The notes: a model not told the origin generated them from the letters alone. Shown: positions 1 through 11,893, counted from the first letter of the stretch. The stretch: 64,000 nt of DNA from Undaria pinnatifida (GCA_012845835.1 JABAKD010000027.1:13066487-13130486), one strand, 5' to 3'. Numbers and translations are program-made.

Positions 1-594
1 CAGTCGAAAAAGCTTTTCACGTGTTTGTTGAACCCATCGCATCGCTCATCCCACCACCAAACACACCCCCACACGCCCACACACCCATACCAGGTACCGC
101 ACAGAACAGTATCATACAGGCGCTGACGCTGTCTATCACTGCTGTTGCTTCTCGCAAGTCAGCGTGGCGCATTCCTAGCTCCGCTCGCCAGCAGCGTGTA
201 TCACACGACGGCACCAGGCGCGGTATCGATCCAATTTCGCCAACAACGGTTACGCCTGCTGTAGCTTTGGCGGCTCTCGGCTGAGTGCAACTCCACGAAC
301 GTAGCTTTCGGCAATAAGCCCAAAGCCACCAACTCGCTGGGACGAGGGTTCGTCGAGCGCTGAGCACGCGTTGCTTGCGCAAAACTCGCGAAGCACAGAG
401 CTGCCAGCCAATTTTCGACTGCCATACAGCAGTAGAGCAGTATTTCCTTACACCAACCACCTCTAGGAAGGGCACAAATGAAGAAGGATCAGAAGAATCC
501 AGTCCAAAGAAAGTCCAGTCGAACGACCGTTTTCGACTGGCGGAATCCGACTGTACTGTGCAAGAAATGGCCTCAGGATCTAGTCTATATAGTG
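1..594. other. no confident gene; weak minus-strand first-exon candidate at 201-425
   Basis: I see no recognisable gene. On the minus strand an ATG at 425 opens a 74-codon frame to 201. It starts with a hydrophobic, signal-peptide-like stretch (AVENWLAALCFASFAQA), and a TATATAG lies ~160 bp upstream (about 580-590). It could be the first exon of a gene running out of the left edge, but no splice donor or homology supports this. Two other long frames overlap it, so chance is likely. Confidence 0.15.
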
Positions 595-775
595 AAAAAA
601 AAAAAACGGCGCAGGGCATGACAAATTCGCGCACACATGTAATTGTCATTGCAAACAAACATACATGCGGTTCGCCTCGCGCAATATATATATATGCTAA
701 TACGCGGCAGAGCCAACGAACGGGGTATATCTGGCCCTCACCCCATCTTCTCCGTTCTACGTGTCACATTACTTC

Positions 776-1031
776 ACTCGCATGCTACGATGATAGCGGT
801 TGCACTTTTCCTCTTAAATGGATTCTGAATGACAGGGCTCCTCAACCAAAAATCGTTGGAAATAGGTCATTTTTTTGCACGATTCTCGTCGTCGTGTACC
901 TCGGCCATGGGATTTTTCATCCGGTAGTAGTTTTTTATTTTCTCGGAATCAGTTTTTGGGAGAAGCTTGAGCTCCCAAATTGAGGAGTAGCATTAAAAAA
1001 AAAGTGGTGCACCTCAATCGTAGCACGCGTC
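776..1031 (+). mobile_element. M1 MITE-like element
   Basis: About 256 bp bounded by inverted copies of the M1 terminus (consensus GACGCGTGCTACGATAGAGG followed by TGCAC). It contains the conserved inner block GGCTCCTNAACCCAAAATCG and the 'GGCCATGGGATT' and 'TCATCCGGTAGTAG' blocks. It has no coding capacity. The paralogous R5 copy near 49,995 lacks it. Confidence 0.75.
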
Positions 1032-2200
1032 TTCGGTAGATTCGCCAAGGTTCCATATTCCCCTCCACGCCAGTGCAAAACCTCGGGAAGTTAAACCTAC
1101 GTACTATTAGTTCGTATTATTATACGAAACTATTTTTGGGCCCTCAGAACTGATTTTTTTAGGGCGATAATAATACGAGATTTACTCGGTGGAACGGCCA
1201 AAAACACCTGTAGATCCGTCAGGATGCTCCCCGTAGGCTTCCTAGCTAGATAGAGCTTTCTTTGCGTGTCTCCAAGGTCGTAGTTTTACCATTCGTCCAA
1301 TTTACCAGTTCTTCTGACGACATGACGATTTTTAGCCAAAATCCTCAGAGTTCCTTTATTTTCGGCCCCAGTTCTGACCAACAATAATACACATTGAAAA
1401 ATGATTGGTTGCGCCAATATTAAAAACAGCCCCCTACAAGAACGAAGGGCTGCTCCAGAAAGCCCTCGAAAAACTACAGGGTGGATCCTGACGGGTGCAT
1501 CCGCCCGTGTTATTGACAGTACAGCCGAGTAAAGTAGGTATGCTTGGCTTAGAATTAAGTTCGTCTGGGCAAGCCAAACGGATATTTCTCATAATAATAG
1601 TTGGGTTTTGCAGGAGAGCCCCCCCCCTGCCGCTTAGACCGGTGAAAATAAACTACGGCACTTGTTGTGACAATTAATTACCGATGTTTGTGTAGAGCTA
1701 GACTATTTTTACCGCAGTAGTATCCTACGGAAAAAAAACATGAGTCCGCCAAGACGTACTGTGGGGTATTCGTAATTCGTATGCTTAAGGCAGTGAGTGA
1801 CCGGGGAATGTCTCATTCTGTTGCCAGCACGACTACCCAATATATATTATAGTATTTGTTTTATAAGCTAACAAACGACGTCCATTAATTTCCATGTACG
1901 AATTATTGTCATTTTTTAACAAACTGAAGAAGGTATTTCTGTTTTTCGGGAGGATACACATATATATGGGGGGTGTTTAACTTCAAATAATACATACATG
2001 CTATAAATAATTTGCTCAATTCAAGGCAATGCCTATTATTTCTGATGATAGGGGGAGACGACATTACGGCACAATATATGCGTCAGCTTTTGAGTATCAC
2101 AGCTACATATTATAAATTACGTAATAACAGCCTATTCACTCTTTCGGGGTCGAAGCGACGTTAAGCCGTGCACTACCCATATTGGTGATGTACTACAAAA

Positions 2201-2464
2201 GACGGGTGTGCTACGACATAGATAGGTATACATTTTCTGGTTATTCTGTTTTTCTGAATGACGGTGCTTCTTAACCCAAAATCATCGGAAACGGGTAATT
2301 TATTTTCACGATTTTCGTTGCGTACCTAGGCCATGGGAGTTTTTATCCGGCAGAATTTTTCACTTTCTCCAAATCAATGTTGGGTTAAGAACAATGCCTA
2401 AGCTCCTAAATTGAGGAACAACACAAAAAAACTGGAGCACTGCGGCAATGCCGTAGAACGCGTC
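2201..2464 (+). mobile_element. M1 MITE-like element
   Basis: Same architecture as the element at 776-1031, with a degenerate left terminus (GGTGTGCTACGACATAGATAGG) better described as a diverged M1 end. The right end reads GCCGTAGAACGCGTC. The inner blocks 'TTAACCCAAAATCATCGG' and 'CTAGGCCATGGGAG' are conserved. It is absent from the R5 copy near 51,430. Confidence 0.7.
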
Positions 2465-2739
2465 GAAAACATTGCACCTCTAACTCTAAGTACAGTTAGT
2501 TGTTGGTAGCTCTCCCGAAGCATGCCAAACAAAAAATAGCCACTCACTGCAGTTGTTCCATCATCAGAGTTTGAACTGGAGGTCTATGCATCGGCCAACG
2601 CACACCCTCGAAGACCGTTGAACACCTCGAATGACCCATCCATGCTACGGCTGAGGTGCACTTAGAATTTATGAGGCTCCTCCCCTTTAAGGAGTTATTA
2701 CGTGTATATACTACTATAGATACGGTATATACTACTATA

Positions 2740-3945
2740 TATTATCTTTCTGACCATCCATGACGTAGTTTTCAATTCTTTCCCCCCCCGCCCCCCCCCC
2801 CCCCCCCCCCCCCCCTCCAACGCCCCCTCTTTACCAACCACCTGCACGATCGCCTAGACCTAGCACCACGCGTATAACAAGCTGCTACATATATTTGATC
2901 TCACAGCCGAAATGTATTTGAATATTATTTGTGACCTAAACCTCCTAAAAAATCCCCCCCCCCCCCCCCCCCCCTCTTGCTCTCCCTTACTCAAACGCCC
3001 CACCAAATATCGAAATCTGACACATTAATAAACACTTCACGCACAGGATATCACCTCATTATCTTTCTAGAGCCATCCATGCAGCTGTGTCCCCCCCCCC
3101 CCCCGCTTCGAACGCCCCCTTCTTCCCCATCACCCGCACCATCGCCTAGACCCAGCACCACACGTATAACAAACCCCTCACCTAAAGCCCTTCCTCCCCC
3201 CCCCCCCCCGCCCCCCCCCCCCGCCCCCACCCCCCACCTCCCCCCCAACCCATCCCAACCCCACCCCCTCGAACACTCCACCCTCTCTTTACTCACTGAT
3301 TGTACGACTTACCCCAGGATATAACATGATAAACTGATGCATTATTTCCAAAACCGTCACATTTATCCCCTCAAAATATTGTATAGTTTCCAGGCACATA
3401 TTGAGCTGCCCCACCCCCGCCCCCCGCCCCCCCCCCCCCCCAATAATAAACTGGTGCCAAAACCGTCAGATTTATCCCCTCGAAAGGATTTATAGCTTAC
3501 ATGCACAAATTGCCCCCTTGCCCCCCCCCCCCCCCCCCTCCAAACCCGCTCGCTTTTGATCAAAACCAGGCCCCCACGTCCTTCAAAACTCCGCCCCACC
3601 CCCCTCACGGGTTATTCGACTTACAAGATTCACTTGATAAACGGATACATTTCCCTTCACAGCTGTCGGATTTTGTCCCCCTCAGAAACGGGTTTTATAG
3701 TTTCCGCGCACAGACTGACTAAAATCATCCTGTTGACCATGATAGCTACACTGTAGTTGTAAGGGGAGTCGCCGACCTATATCCTTAATGAGGACACACA
3801 ACTCGTAATGCGCGCGATCGGAGTATCACACACAGCTTGCAAAGATGAGTTTCGACGAAATCTTCGATCTCACAGCTGGAGTGTATTTTCATTTTTTATA
3901 GTATACTCTATATATTTTCATTTTTTATAATATAATGTTGTTCTC
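2740..3945 (-). mobile_element. poly-C/G element A (tip at right)
   Basis: Member of a family marked by long C (or G) runs separated by conserved spacers. In minus-strand sense it begins with an AT-rich tip leading into AAAATACACTCCAGCTGTGA (variants common). It continues through the 'GATCGCGCGTATTACGGG' block and then ~200-bp subunits, each with 'GCGCGGAAACTATAAA' and a homopolymer run (about 35 C at 2780-2816). The TTTTT-rich tip lies at 3890-3945. No protein is encoded; Gly- or Pro-rich frames are homopolymer artefacts. Confidence 0.7.
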
Positions 3946-4389
3946 ACATTAACTCGCATAATCAAGTCGGTGGTCACAGGACATGCTCCAGTCACTCTGG
4001 AGCTGAGGAATGCCCCAGGGAAAAAACACAAACCATAGGTGGTATACGCATATATCACAGCTGACGTAATTCATGCCTCCACCAGAGACATGTAAAAGTG
4101 AAATCGGGAGTCAGCCTACGATGTGCCAGGTAGATACTGGTGCATACGTCTCACTACTCGCGGCTGGAAGACCCAACTATACCGCTTGCCACCCAAGAAA
4201 GACTACCACGTATATATTGCACGAAGTATACCTATCACTACGCATACGCACGACAGACGCAAGTCAATTGGAAAAAAGGAAACAAAGAAATGAAAAGAAG
4301 ATAAAGGGAAGAAAAAAAACAAGAAAGCGAAAAACAAAAAAAGGAAAGGAAATAAAAGAAAACAATACTGACATTTGTATAGTTTATAC
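3946..4389. other. spacer between inverted poly-C/G elements A and B, with polypurine tract
   Basis: About 445 bp separate the facing tips of elements A (minus) and B (plus). It holds an almost pure A/G tract at about 4266-4362 (triplex/H-DNA potential). A Lys-rich frame across the tract is low complexity. No gene is recognisable. Confidence 0.5.
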
Positions 4390-5888
4390 ACATGACATAT
4401 TATTATAAAAATGAAAATACACTCCAGCTGTGAGATCGAAGATTTTGTCGAAACTCATCTTTGCAAGCTGTGTGTGATACTCCGATCGCGCGTATTACGG
4501 GCTGTGTTTCCTCATTAAGGATATAGGTCGGCGACTCCCCTTACATCTACAGTGTAGCTATCAGGGTCAACAGGGTGACATTAGTCAGTCTGTACGCGGA
4601 AACTATAAAACCCGTTTCTGAGGGGGACAAAATCTGACAGCTGTGGAAGGAAATGTATCCGTTTATCAAGTGAATCCTGTAAGTCGAATAACCGGTGAGG
4701 GGAGGGCGGAGTTTTGAAGGACGTGGGGGCCTGGTTTTGATCAAAGCGAGCGGGGTTGGAGGGGGGGGGGAAGGGGGGGGGGGGGGGGAGGGGACTGGGG
4801 GGGGGGCGGACGGGCGGGCAGTTTGTGCGTGGGAGCTATAAATCCTTCAAGGGGATAAATCTGACGGTTTTGGGGAAAAAAAAAAAAATGCACCAGTTTA
4901 TCACATGGGGGGGGGGGGTTGGAGCGGGGGTGGGGCGGGTGGGGCAGCTCAATCTGTGCGTGGAAACTTTACATTATTTTGAGGGGATAAATGTTACGGT
5001 TTTGGAAAGAATGCATCAGTTTATCATGTATATCCTGGGGTAAGTCGTACAATCAGTGAGTAGAAGACGGAGTGGTCGAGGGGGTGGGGGTGGGATGGGG
5101 GGCGGGGGCGGGGGGGGGGGGGGGGGGGGGAGGGGTGGGGGGGGGGGAAGGGAAGGGCTTTAGGTGGCATACATGTAGGGGTTTGATATACGTGTGGTGC
5201 TAGGTCGAGGCGATGGTGCGGGTGGTGGGGAAGAAGGAGGCGTTCGGGGCGGGGGGGGGGGAAGCAGCGGCATAGATGGCTCTAGAAAGATAATGAGGTG
5301 ATATCCAGTGCGTGAAGTGTTATTAATCTTGCGGATTTTGATATAAGAGGTGGGGCGTTTGAGCAAGGGAGAGCGAGAAGGGGGGGGGGGGGGGGGGGGG
5401 GGGTTGTAGGAGGTTTAGGTCACATATAATATTCAAATACACTCCGGCTGTGAGATCAAAGATATATAGGGGCTTGTTATACGCGTGGTGCAAGGCCTAG
5501 GCGATCGTGCGGGTGGTGGGAAAAGAGGGGCGTTGGAGAGGGGCTGGGGGGAAAACATGAAAACTACGTCATTGATGGTCCGGAAAGATAATGACGTGAT
5601 ATCAACTGTGTAGAGGTGTTTATTACTCTGGCCGATTTCGATTGTAAGTGGGGCGTTTGAACAAACTAGGCGGAAACAAAAAAAAAAGGGGGGGGGGGGG
5701 GGGGGGGGGGGAGGGATCGGGGGAAGGGGGGGGGGTGGGGGTTAACCAGAAGGATCGGGGGAGGGGGGGACGGGGGGCGGGACATTTCAATATGTGCGCG
5801 GAAACTATAAATTCTCAAAGGAGACAAACCTGACGATTGTAGCAAGAAGACATCCCTTTACATCATCTGCCTGGTAATGTTTACTATT
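4390..5888 (+). mobile_element. poly-C/G element B (near full-length, tip at left)
   Basis: Starts with the conserved tip (TATTATAAAAATGAAAATAC, then the CACTCCAGCTGTGAG block). It ends at the block ATCATCTGCCTGGTAATG, which matches the far end of element E (15,522). At about 1.5 kb it is one of two copies with both ends recognisable. Its G runs reach ~30 nt (5105-5131, 5380-5404, 5689-5711). Confidence 0.7.
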
Positions 5889-7078
5889 CTAGAAGGTTTG
5901 ATGTTAGATGCAGTATGCAACCCAGTAGTAAATAATGTGTTAAATCTTCATAATTTGTTGTTGTACATGGATCGAAAGCTAGAACATTTTATAGAATATC
6001 GGTAGGTACCATTATTTTCTGACATCGCTAATTATAAGAAAGAGATACGTACTGCCAAATACAATACGCGAGTTGATGTGGCCATGCACTGTTTGTCATC
6101 GCCATCATGCAGTTACCATTATTTTCTTACATCGCTAATTATACGAAAGAGATACGTATTGCCAAATACAACATGCGAGGTGATGTGGCCATTCACTGTC
6201 ACCGCCATTGAGCACTAGAGGGAGAAATGTGAATCGTCAGTGTTTTTAAGGAACGCTTGGTATACACGCGTTCAATTACGTTACCTCGTTAGTCATACTT
6301 CGCTTGGCATATGTTGGGAGGCGATCATGCAGACGGCATGTACGAAATACCCTACGTAGTGCGTTGGTAAGATGCTTTACCGCAATTTTGACATATCTGC
6401 GTGTACTTCCTTTTCAAATTATTTTTGTCTCAAATGTACGATTTCACGCCCATGATTTTTACCTTGCCGATGTGGGGCTCTGAGGTCGCCCATTTTAAGA
6501 CAGAGATACATCTTACAAATACAGCAGGCGAGGTGGGTATTCGATGTCATATATATGCGATGTCACCACTATTGAACGCGAGGGTGACTGTACGTCGTTA
6601 GGCATATGGTACTGTGTTTCGTAGAGGTCGTCTCAGGTGGACATGCGATGGGTCGGCAGCGTGGTTGCCGCAATTTGAACAGATCTGCCTGTGCTTCCTT
6701 TTCAACTTATTAGACTATTGTCTCAAATGTACGATTTAACGCCCATGATTTTTACCGTGCCGCTGTGGGGCTCTGAGGTAACCAATTCTAAGACAGATAC
6801 ATCTTACAAATACAGCAGGCGAGGTGGGCATGCGATGTCATATATATACGATGTCACCACGATTGAACGCGAGGGTGACTTCACTTCGTTAGGCATATGC
6901 TACTGCTTTTCGTAGAGGTTGCCTCACGTGGGCATGCGATGTCACCACTATTGAACGCGATGGTGACTTTACTTCGTTAGGCATAATATTATATGCTACT
7001 GCGTTTGGTATGGTAGAGGTTGTCAGGCAATCATGTAAAAACGTATTATGACATATATATGTATATAGTCTATAGACT
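5889..7078 (+). repeat. two tandem-repeat blocks, no gene
   Basis: A ~107-bp unit is duplicated at about 6008-6205 (both copies contain 'ACATCGCTAATTATA' and 'GAGATACGTA'). A ~290-bp unit is duplicated at about 6380-6668 and 6669-6925, with a partial third copy to ~7010. Landmarks are 'ATGTACGATTTMACGCCCAT', 'CAGCAGGCGAGGTGGGYAT' and 'TTCGTTAGGCATATG'. Short frames across the units are not conserved as protein. Confidence 0.65.
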
Positions 7079-8240
7079 ATGCCTAACCCGAAAAAGAACG
7101 CGGGAACAAACGACAAGAATCCCCATGGACACTCACTCAGTTTAGAAATGGGTATTATATGTATGTTCGTACAACGAACAGTAGTGTTCTATTACTGTTG
7201 TAGCTATGTTGTTCAAACACAACGACGGCATGCCAACGATGATATTTATGTAATGTGGTCATTAGTTGAGGAGGTTAGTCTAATTGTTCTGATCGATCTT
7301 CGGTCTATTAATAGTCGACGAGACGCTCATTAGTCCGAAACACGTAATCACGAACGTTCGGCGTACCCTTCTGGTGGCACACGTCGAGTAGGTTTTGGAT
7401 GTATGGCATCACTTGGCCGCAGAGCGTGCCGCTCGATGATGACATCAGTCATATGAGGAGATCAATCATGAGATCAATCATGAGATCAATCATGAGGTCA
7501 ATCATTTGGCCAATCAAGAGGTCAATCATGAGGTCACCCGCGACAAAAGTGCAAGGTAGCTGGGTTTTTTTTTCCAAACTCCGTCTTAGCCACAGCCAAC
7601 AGTGCCACACACAGTCCGGGTCTTCGCGTACACAGGACGCCCCAATTCAAGGTGAACGTCTGAAATGGTTGCTTGCGAAATGCCTTCCACTGTATATTCT
7701 TGGTCTGTGTTTCGTGGCCTCCATTCAAATGCCACTTGCTTGCGGTAGCGCTCATGCTTACCAATATCTCTACCTGGGACTGTTGTGTAGCACGCCCCGA
7801 AAAGTATCCCACACTTATGTTAGTGATCTGTCCCCAAAACGTGAGTGCAGTTCCACAGGGGGGCGAGGCGCGTGCTACGGGCCAAAGCTGCGGTAGGGGC
7901 GTTAGGTTTGAGACCCTTTTCTGCTGTGGCTCCCAGGTTAGCTCGCACGAGTGACGCCCCTGTCCCGTTGCGGTCTTAAGTTTGCGTGATGTCTTCATTT
8001 GGCGGCATGAATCCACAATGGAATCGATATCTATACGCTGCGCCGAATAGACCGCCTATATGAAGTATGTTTGTCAGCGAGATGCAGAGTCACTCGTGCG
8101 AGGAGTAGTGGTGAAAGCCCGGGAGGTAGTGAAAAAGGAGGTCCCCACGGTATGATGATGCATAGCCTCGTTCTGCGATAGAAGTAGCACTTTGGGGCTG
8201 AAACTTTTTCTGAATACCTGTGCTCCTTAACCCCAAACCG
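7079..8240 (+). repeat. dispersed repeat R3, copy 1
   Basis: Aligns with 52,428-53,600 along its length. Shared blocks are 'CACTTGGCCGCAGAGC', 'GCCGCTCGATGATGA', 'AAGGTAGCTG', 'GTGAACGTCTC/GAAATGGTT' and 'CTTCCACTGTATATTC'. It holds a 12-13 bp array of ATCAATCATGAG-like units (about 7457-7536) and a diverged M2 element (about 7880-8150). The right end grades into M1-like sequence (8180-8240). No protein is recognised. Confidence 0.75.
7457..7536 (+). repeat. 12-13 bp tandem array in R3
   Basis: About six imperfect copies of ATCAATCATGAG/GTCAATCATGAG. The same array, more degenerate and longer, sits in the sibling R3 at about 52,755-52,855. Confidence 0.75.
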
Positions 8241-8520
8241 CCGTGATTGCATCATTTTTTCGCGAGGATGTTGTGTTGTGGTTGAGTCGTCCCGCGCTAC
8301 AGGGGTGCAGAAGCAGCTTCTTCTGAGCTCCTGATGGCGTGAGGAGCTCAACACCTCACTAACCAGGAACATGACTTACTTGTAAGGCATTCGTTCGCGC
8401 AACCCGACCGACATTTCTATGTGGTAGTCAATTTAACACTAGTAGTCGTAAAACAAATAAATGCACTCGTAAAATTGTCATCCTAACCAATGGTTCCATG
8501 CTTGAGGAGCCCAATCCGTC
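8241..8520 (+). repeat. dispersed repeat M4 (with 'GCGCAACCCGACCGACATT')
   Basis: Contains 'GAGGAGCTCAACACCTCACT', 'CATGACTT', 'TTCGTTCGCGCAACCCGACC' and 'CCTAACCAATGGTTCC'. The same blocks recur at about 24,090-24,290, 28,890-29,115 (minus) and 53,840-54,070. It is non-coding; its termini are not defined. Confidence 0.55.
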
Positions 8521-8687
8521 AGAAACGTCAGAAACGTTTGGCCCAACAATTGCAATATTTACCGTAGGATGACTCCGTTGTATACCTACGGTAGAAGATA
8601 CCATCATTGTTCATCGAGGACACAACTAGTATACTGTACCAGGTATGTAGTACTTTCATTTTTCTCCAAATCATTGTTTGCGTTAGG

Positions 8688-9420
8688 TATATTATGAACA
8701 TTAAAATGCACTCCATCCAGCTTGCTGTGAGATCGAAGATTTCGTTGAAACTCATCTTTGCAAGCTGTGTGTGATTCTCCGATCGCGCGTATTACTGGGT
8801 GCGTGTCCTCAATAGGATATAGGTCGCCGACTCCTCTCGGAACTACAGTGTAGCTTGTACCAGGGTCAACAGGGTGATGTTAGTCAGTCTGTGCGCGGAA
8901 ACTATAAAACCCGTTTTTGAGGGGGACGAAATCTGACAGCTGTGGAAGGAAACGCATCAGTTTATCAAGTATGCCCTGCATGTCGTGTAATTGGTGAGCG
9001 GAGGGCGGAGCGAAAAAAAAAAACGCGGCGCCGGGGGGGGGGAAAGAGGAGCGGGGGGGGGGGGGGGGGGGGGGAACTCAATCTGTGCGCGGGAACTGTA
9101 AACCCTTTTATGAGAGATTGGCAAATCTGACGGCTGTGGAAAGAGTGCATCAGTTTACCATGTATATCCTTCAAGTAGTACAACCGGTGAGGGGAGGGCG
9201 GAATGTTCGAAGGGAGGGGAGTTCCAACCGGCGCTTTAAGTCGCATACATGCGCGGGGTGCTAGGTCTCGGCGTTCTATATTGTTTATTACTCTGGCAGA
9301 TTTTGATTTTTTGTGGGGCGGCGGAAGAGAACACGTGGACAAATCTGATGGTTGTGGATGGAATGCATCAGTTTACCATGTATATCCTGTAAGTCGTACA
9401 ACCGGTGAGGGGATACATCG
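8688..9420 (+). mobile_element. poly-C/G element C
   Basis: Tip-like start (AAAATGCACTCCATCCAGC), the 'GATCGCGCGTATTACTGGG' block, then three subunits carrying 'GCGGRAACTRTAAA' and 'CATCAGTTTATCA/TTTACCATG'. G runs lie at 9030-9074. Truncated on the right relative to element B. Confidence 0.6.
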
Positions 9421-9483
9421 AGCTGGTGACGTTAGGATCCTCAGAAGCAACAAAGGTGTGGCCCTACTAACAAGTGCAGGCTG

Positions 9484-9800
9484 GTTCAAAAAAAAAAAAA
9501 AAAAATTACTCCCCGGCGAATGTCCACGCCGTTTTCCGATTAAGACCGTGAACTTTTGCGCACTTCGTCTATGTGCCATTGCGAAGACCTCACCTGCCGT
9601 GTTTTTTTTCCTTCTGATTGTTCGTCAGTTGAGTTTTTTTGGAAAATGTGGCCCACCTTAGACCATACTTGTTCGGCGAAAACAAAAAAGAAAGAAAATC
9701 AGGGCTCGGGATGGGCATGCAGAACACGTGTGCAAAAATTCAGGGTCTATCTCTCAAAAACGGCGTGGACATTTATTTGGAGTGTTTTGCGTATAAATGG
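9484..9800 (+). mobile_element. short TIR element
   Basis: Imperfect inverted repeats of about 55-60 bp with a shared core AATGTCCACGCCGTTTT (9519-9535, reverse-complemented at 9758-9775). After the core, 'GTGAACTTTTGCGCAC' at 9549 corresponds to the reverse complement of 'GTGTGCAAAAATTCAG' at 9729. There is no coding capacity. Left of it is an 18-nt A run. Confidence 0.55.
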
Positions 9801-10279
9801 ATAAGATACGTTTTCCCTTCAGATTACTTGGTTTTAGTGCAGGGTCCAGTTTTCTCGTTAGGTTCTGCTTAATGTTGAACACAGGCAGGTCAGATCTTCG
9901 ATTGTTTGAGCAAAAACATTTACAGACATGCCTTTGAGTACCTCCAACCGGTTCGTGCAAAATGCGGCGCATTTTTTTCTCTCGCCGCCGCTTGGAAACA
10001 GCCTCAATATTGTTGAAGAATATGAAGGCCTGTCATTGGTCGATACGAGTTTTGCTCCTAGAGAGCCCGAGGCCGTAAAAACAAACTGGCCATGTCATCC
10101 TCTTCCATTATTGGTCATGGGGGTCAGTATGATGCCAACTTTTCACCTATTGACTGGATATTGCGAGCGGCATTCGCCGGGGAGAGAAATTGTTTCTTTT
10201 TACGTGCACCAGCCTGTAGAGTATGCGTCGATTATATAGGAAGAATTGTTCCCCACTGCGACTCCAGCGCCCACAGACA
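9801..10279. other. no feature recognised
   Basis: Frames of about 100 codons exist on the + strand (9928-10239 and 10092-10433) but overlap each other. They have no recognisable motif and no splice context I would trust. Confidence 0.3.
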
Positions 10280-11040
10280 TGCTGCCGATCCCTCCACCTC
10301 TGTAGAGCTGCACGTATGTTTTCGGGGCCATCTACTTGGAATTAGCGCGAGAAAGGCTTCGGTTATAGCACAAGGGCTGCGCTACAGGGGGCTGCATAAG
10401 CGTTGCGAGCACGTGCGCCATCTACAAACATAAATGGTATGAAGTCGGAAGTCGCGTTTGTGCACACGCAAGGTTTTGCGTTTCTGCGGGCTTCTCTCCA
10501 GGTTGGTATTCTTGTATCTTCTGGGAATCTTTCATGAGCCATGGACGCCGAAGCTCATTTATGCCGCACATTGTCGGATGGCAAAGAAAGACGCGGCGTG
10601 CTACGGTGATAGAGTGAGTCCCTTGTTGTGGCTAAAATATTACCTGAAATGACGGGGGGGGCTTAACTTAGAACTGTCGAAATACTAATAATATGCTAGT
10701 GATATTCTTGCGTACGTATGGTGTATGGCTACTGTACGGGTTTGTTTGTTCATAGGGTTCGTTGCACTTTCGCTTTTGCTTAAAGTTGGTCTTTGGGCGG
10801 GGTATAGAGCAAGTAGTATATCAAGTAAAGAGCGTGAGAAAAATATTCTGCACTTCTACCGTACGTATTAATAGCAAGAGTCAAAACTGAAAACGGAACA
10901 AGAGCCAAGACGGTGCTTGCTGCAGGAAGAGAAACAGTGGCGGAAATTACGGTTCCGGACCGCGTAGATAAAACCCTCACATGTAAGACTGTGCACGGCG
11001 CACACCAGTCAACCGGCCGGACTACACCGGGGTATGCGCT

Positions 11041-11056
11041 TACTACTACTACTACA

Positions 11057-11097
<41 letters not shown>

Positions 11098-11111
11098 CAC
11101 TACTACCACTA

Positions 11112-11163
<52 letters not shown>

Positions 11164-11164
11164 A

Positions 11165-11203
<39 letters not shown>

Positions 11204-11409
11204 GCTACTACTACTACTGCTACTACTACTACCACTACTACCACTACTACTACTACTACTACTACAACTACAGCTACAACAACTACTACTACTACCACTA
11301 CTACAACAACAACCACTACTACCACTACTACCACTACTACTGCTACTACTACTACTACTACTCCTACTACTACTACTACTACAACTACAACTACTACTCC
11401 TACTGATAC
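11041..11409 (+). repeat. (TAC)n trinucleotide array, ~123 triplets
   Basis: Nearly uninterrupted TAC/ACT/CTA triplets with sporadic variants (TAC to ACA, GCT, CCT). The sibling repeat at ~55,767 has only 'GCTACTGATTCT' at this position. Poly-Thr, poly-Leu and poly-Val frames across it are artefacts. Confidence 0.95.
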
Positions 11410-11631
11410 TTTTCTGGCATTATTTTCCGTTAAAACATGCGGTAGGGGTCTAGATGGTCTTCATGATCGGAACGCGAAAATCAAAACGTGCCCATCATTG
11501 CTACATACAGTTTTTGTAGCTAGCTGCTGATGATCTAAAATACGTTTCCAGATATCCGTAATGTGGTACTGTTGCCGTCGACGAGCACGGGGCGTCAACT
11601 GGTACCCCCCTTCAAAACCGCACCGATGGAT

Positions 11632-11893
11632 ACACGCTACGACATATGTGCGCACCATTTTTTCCCTGCAAGGTCGTTGGCTTGATGGAGGAGCTCTATA
11701 CTTGACCCCAAAACCGATTTCGAGAAGAAACGAAAGTGAAATCCGACGAAAAAGCCTGTGTGGCCTAGATATTCAACAAAATAATTTGCAAAACTAGAAT
11801 TAAATTTCGACGATTTTGGGTTATTAAGAAGCCCTGTCATCCAGAAAACAAAATAGCAACAAAAAAAAGGTATACCTCTATCGTAGCATGCAT
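11632..11893 (-). mobile_element. M1 MITE-like element
   Basis: Inverted orientation: the left end is ACACGCTACGACATATGTGC and the right end is GGTATACCTCTATCGTAGCA then TGCATC. The inner block reads 'CGACGATTTTGGGTTATTAA'. Copy 2 of R4 (around 56,055) lacks it, giving an occupied/empty site pair. Confidence 0.7.

Larger units (their letters stand above)
595..2735 (+). repeat. dispersed repeat R5, copy 1
   Basis: Roughly 1.6 kb of this stretch aligns in the same order with 49,855-51,670. Shared landmarks include the GGCCCTCAGAACTG motif (1140 and 50,114), the stretch around 'CTTCTGACGACA' (1311 and 50,538), 'GCTTAGACCGGTGA' (1634 and 50,860) and the 'TCGAAGCGACRT' block (2151 and 51,382). 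No coding capacity is recognisable. Copy 1 carries two M1 elements that copy 2 lacks. Confidence 0.75.

Noticed and set aside
2977-3324. Pro-rich and Gly-rich frames in all poly-C/G elements
   Set aside because: Homopolymer artefacts; the sequence between tracts is conserved as DNA, not as protein.
4203-4408. Lys-rich (plus) and Phe-rich (minus) frames
   Set aside because: They arise from one polypurine tract.
7441-7540. Possible CRISPR-like array (ATCAATCATGAG units)
   Set aside because: Contiguous 12-bp tandem units with no unique spacers, in a eukaryotic repeat.
10780-11530. Long frames of poly-Val, poly-Thr and poly-Leu across the triplet array
   Set aside because: They are read-throughs of (TAC)n on both strands, with no flanking coding signal; the sibling repeat lacks them.
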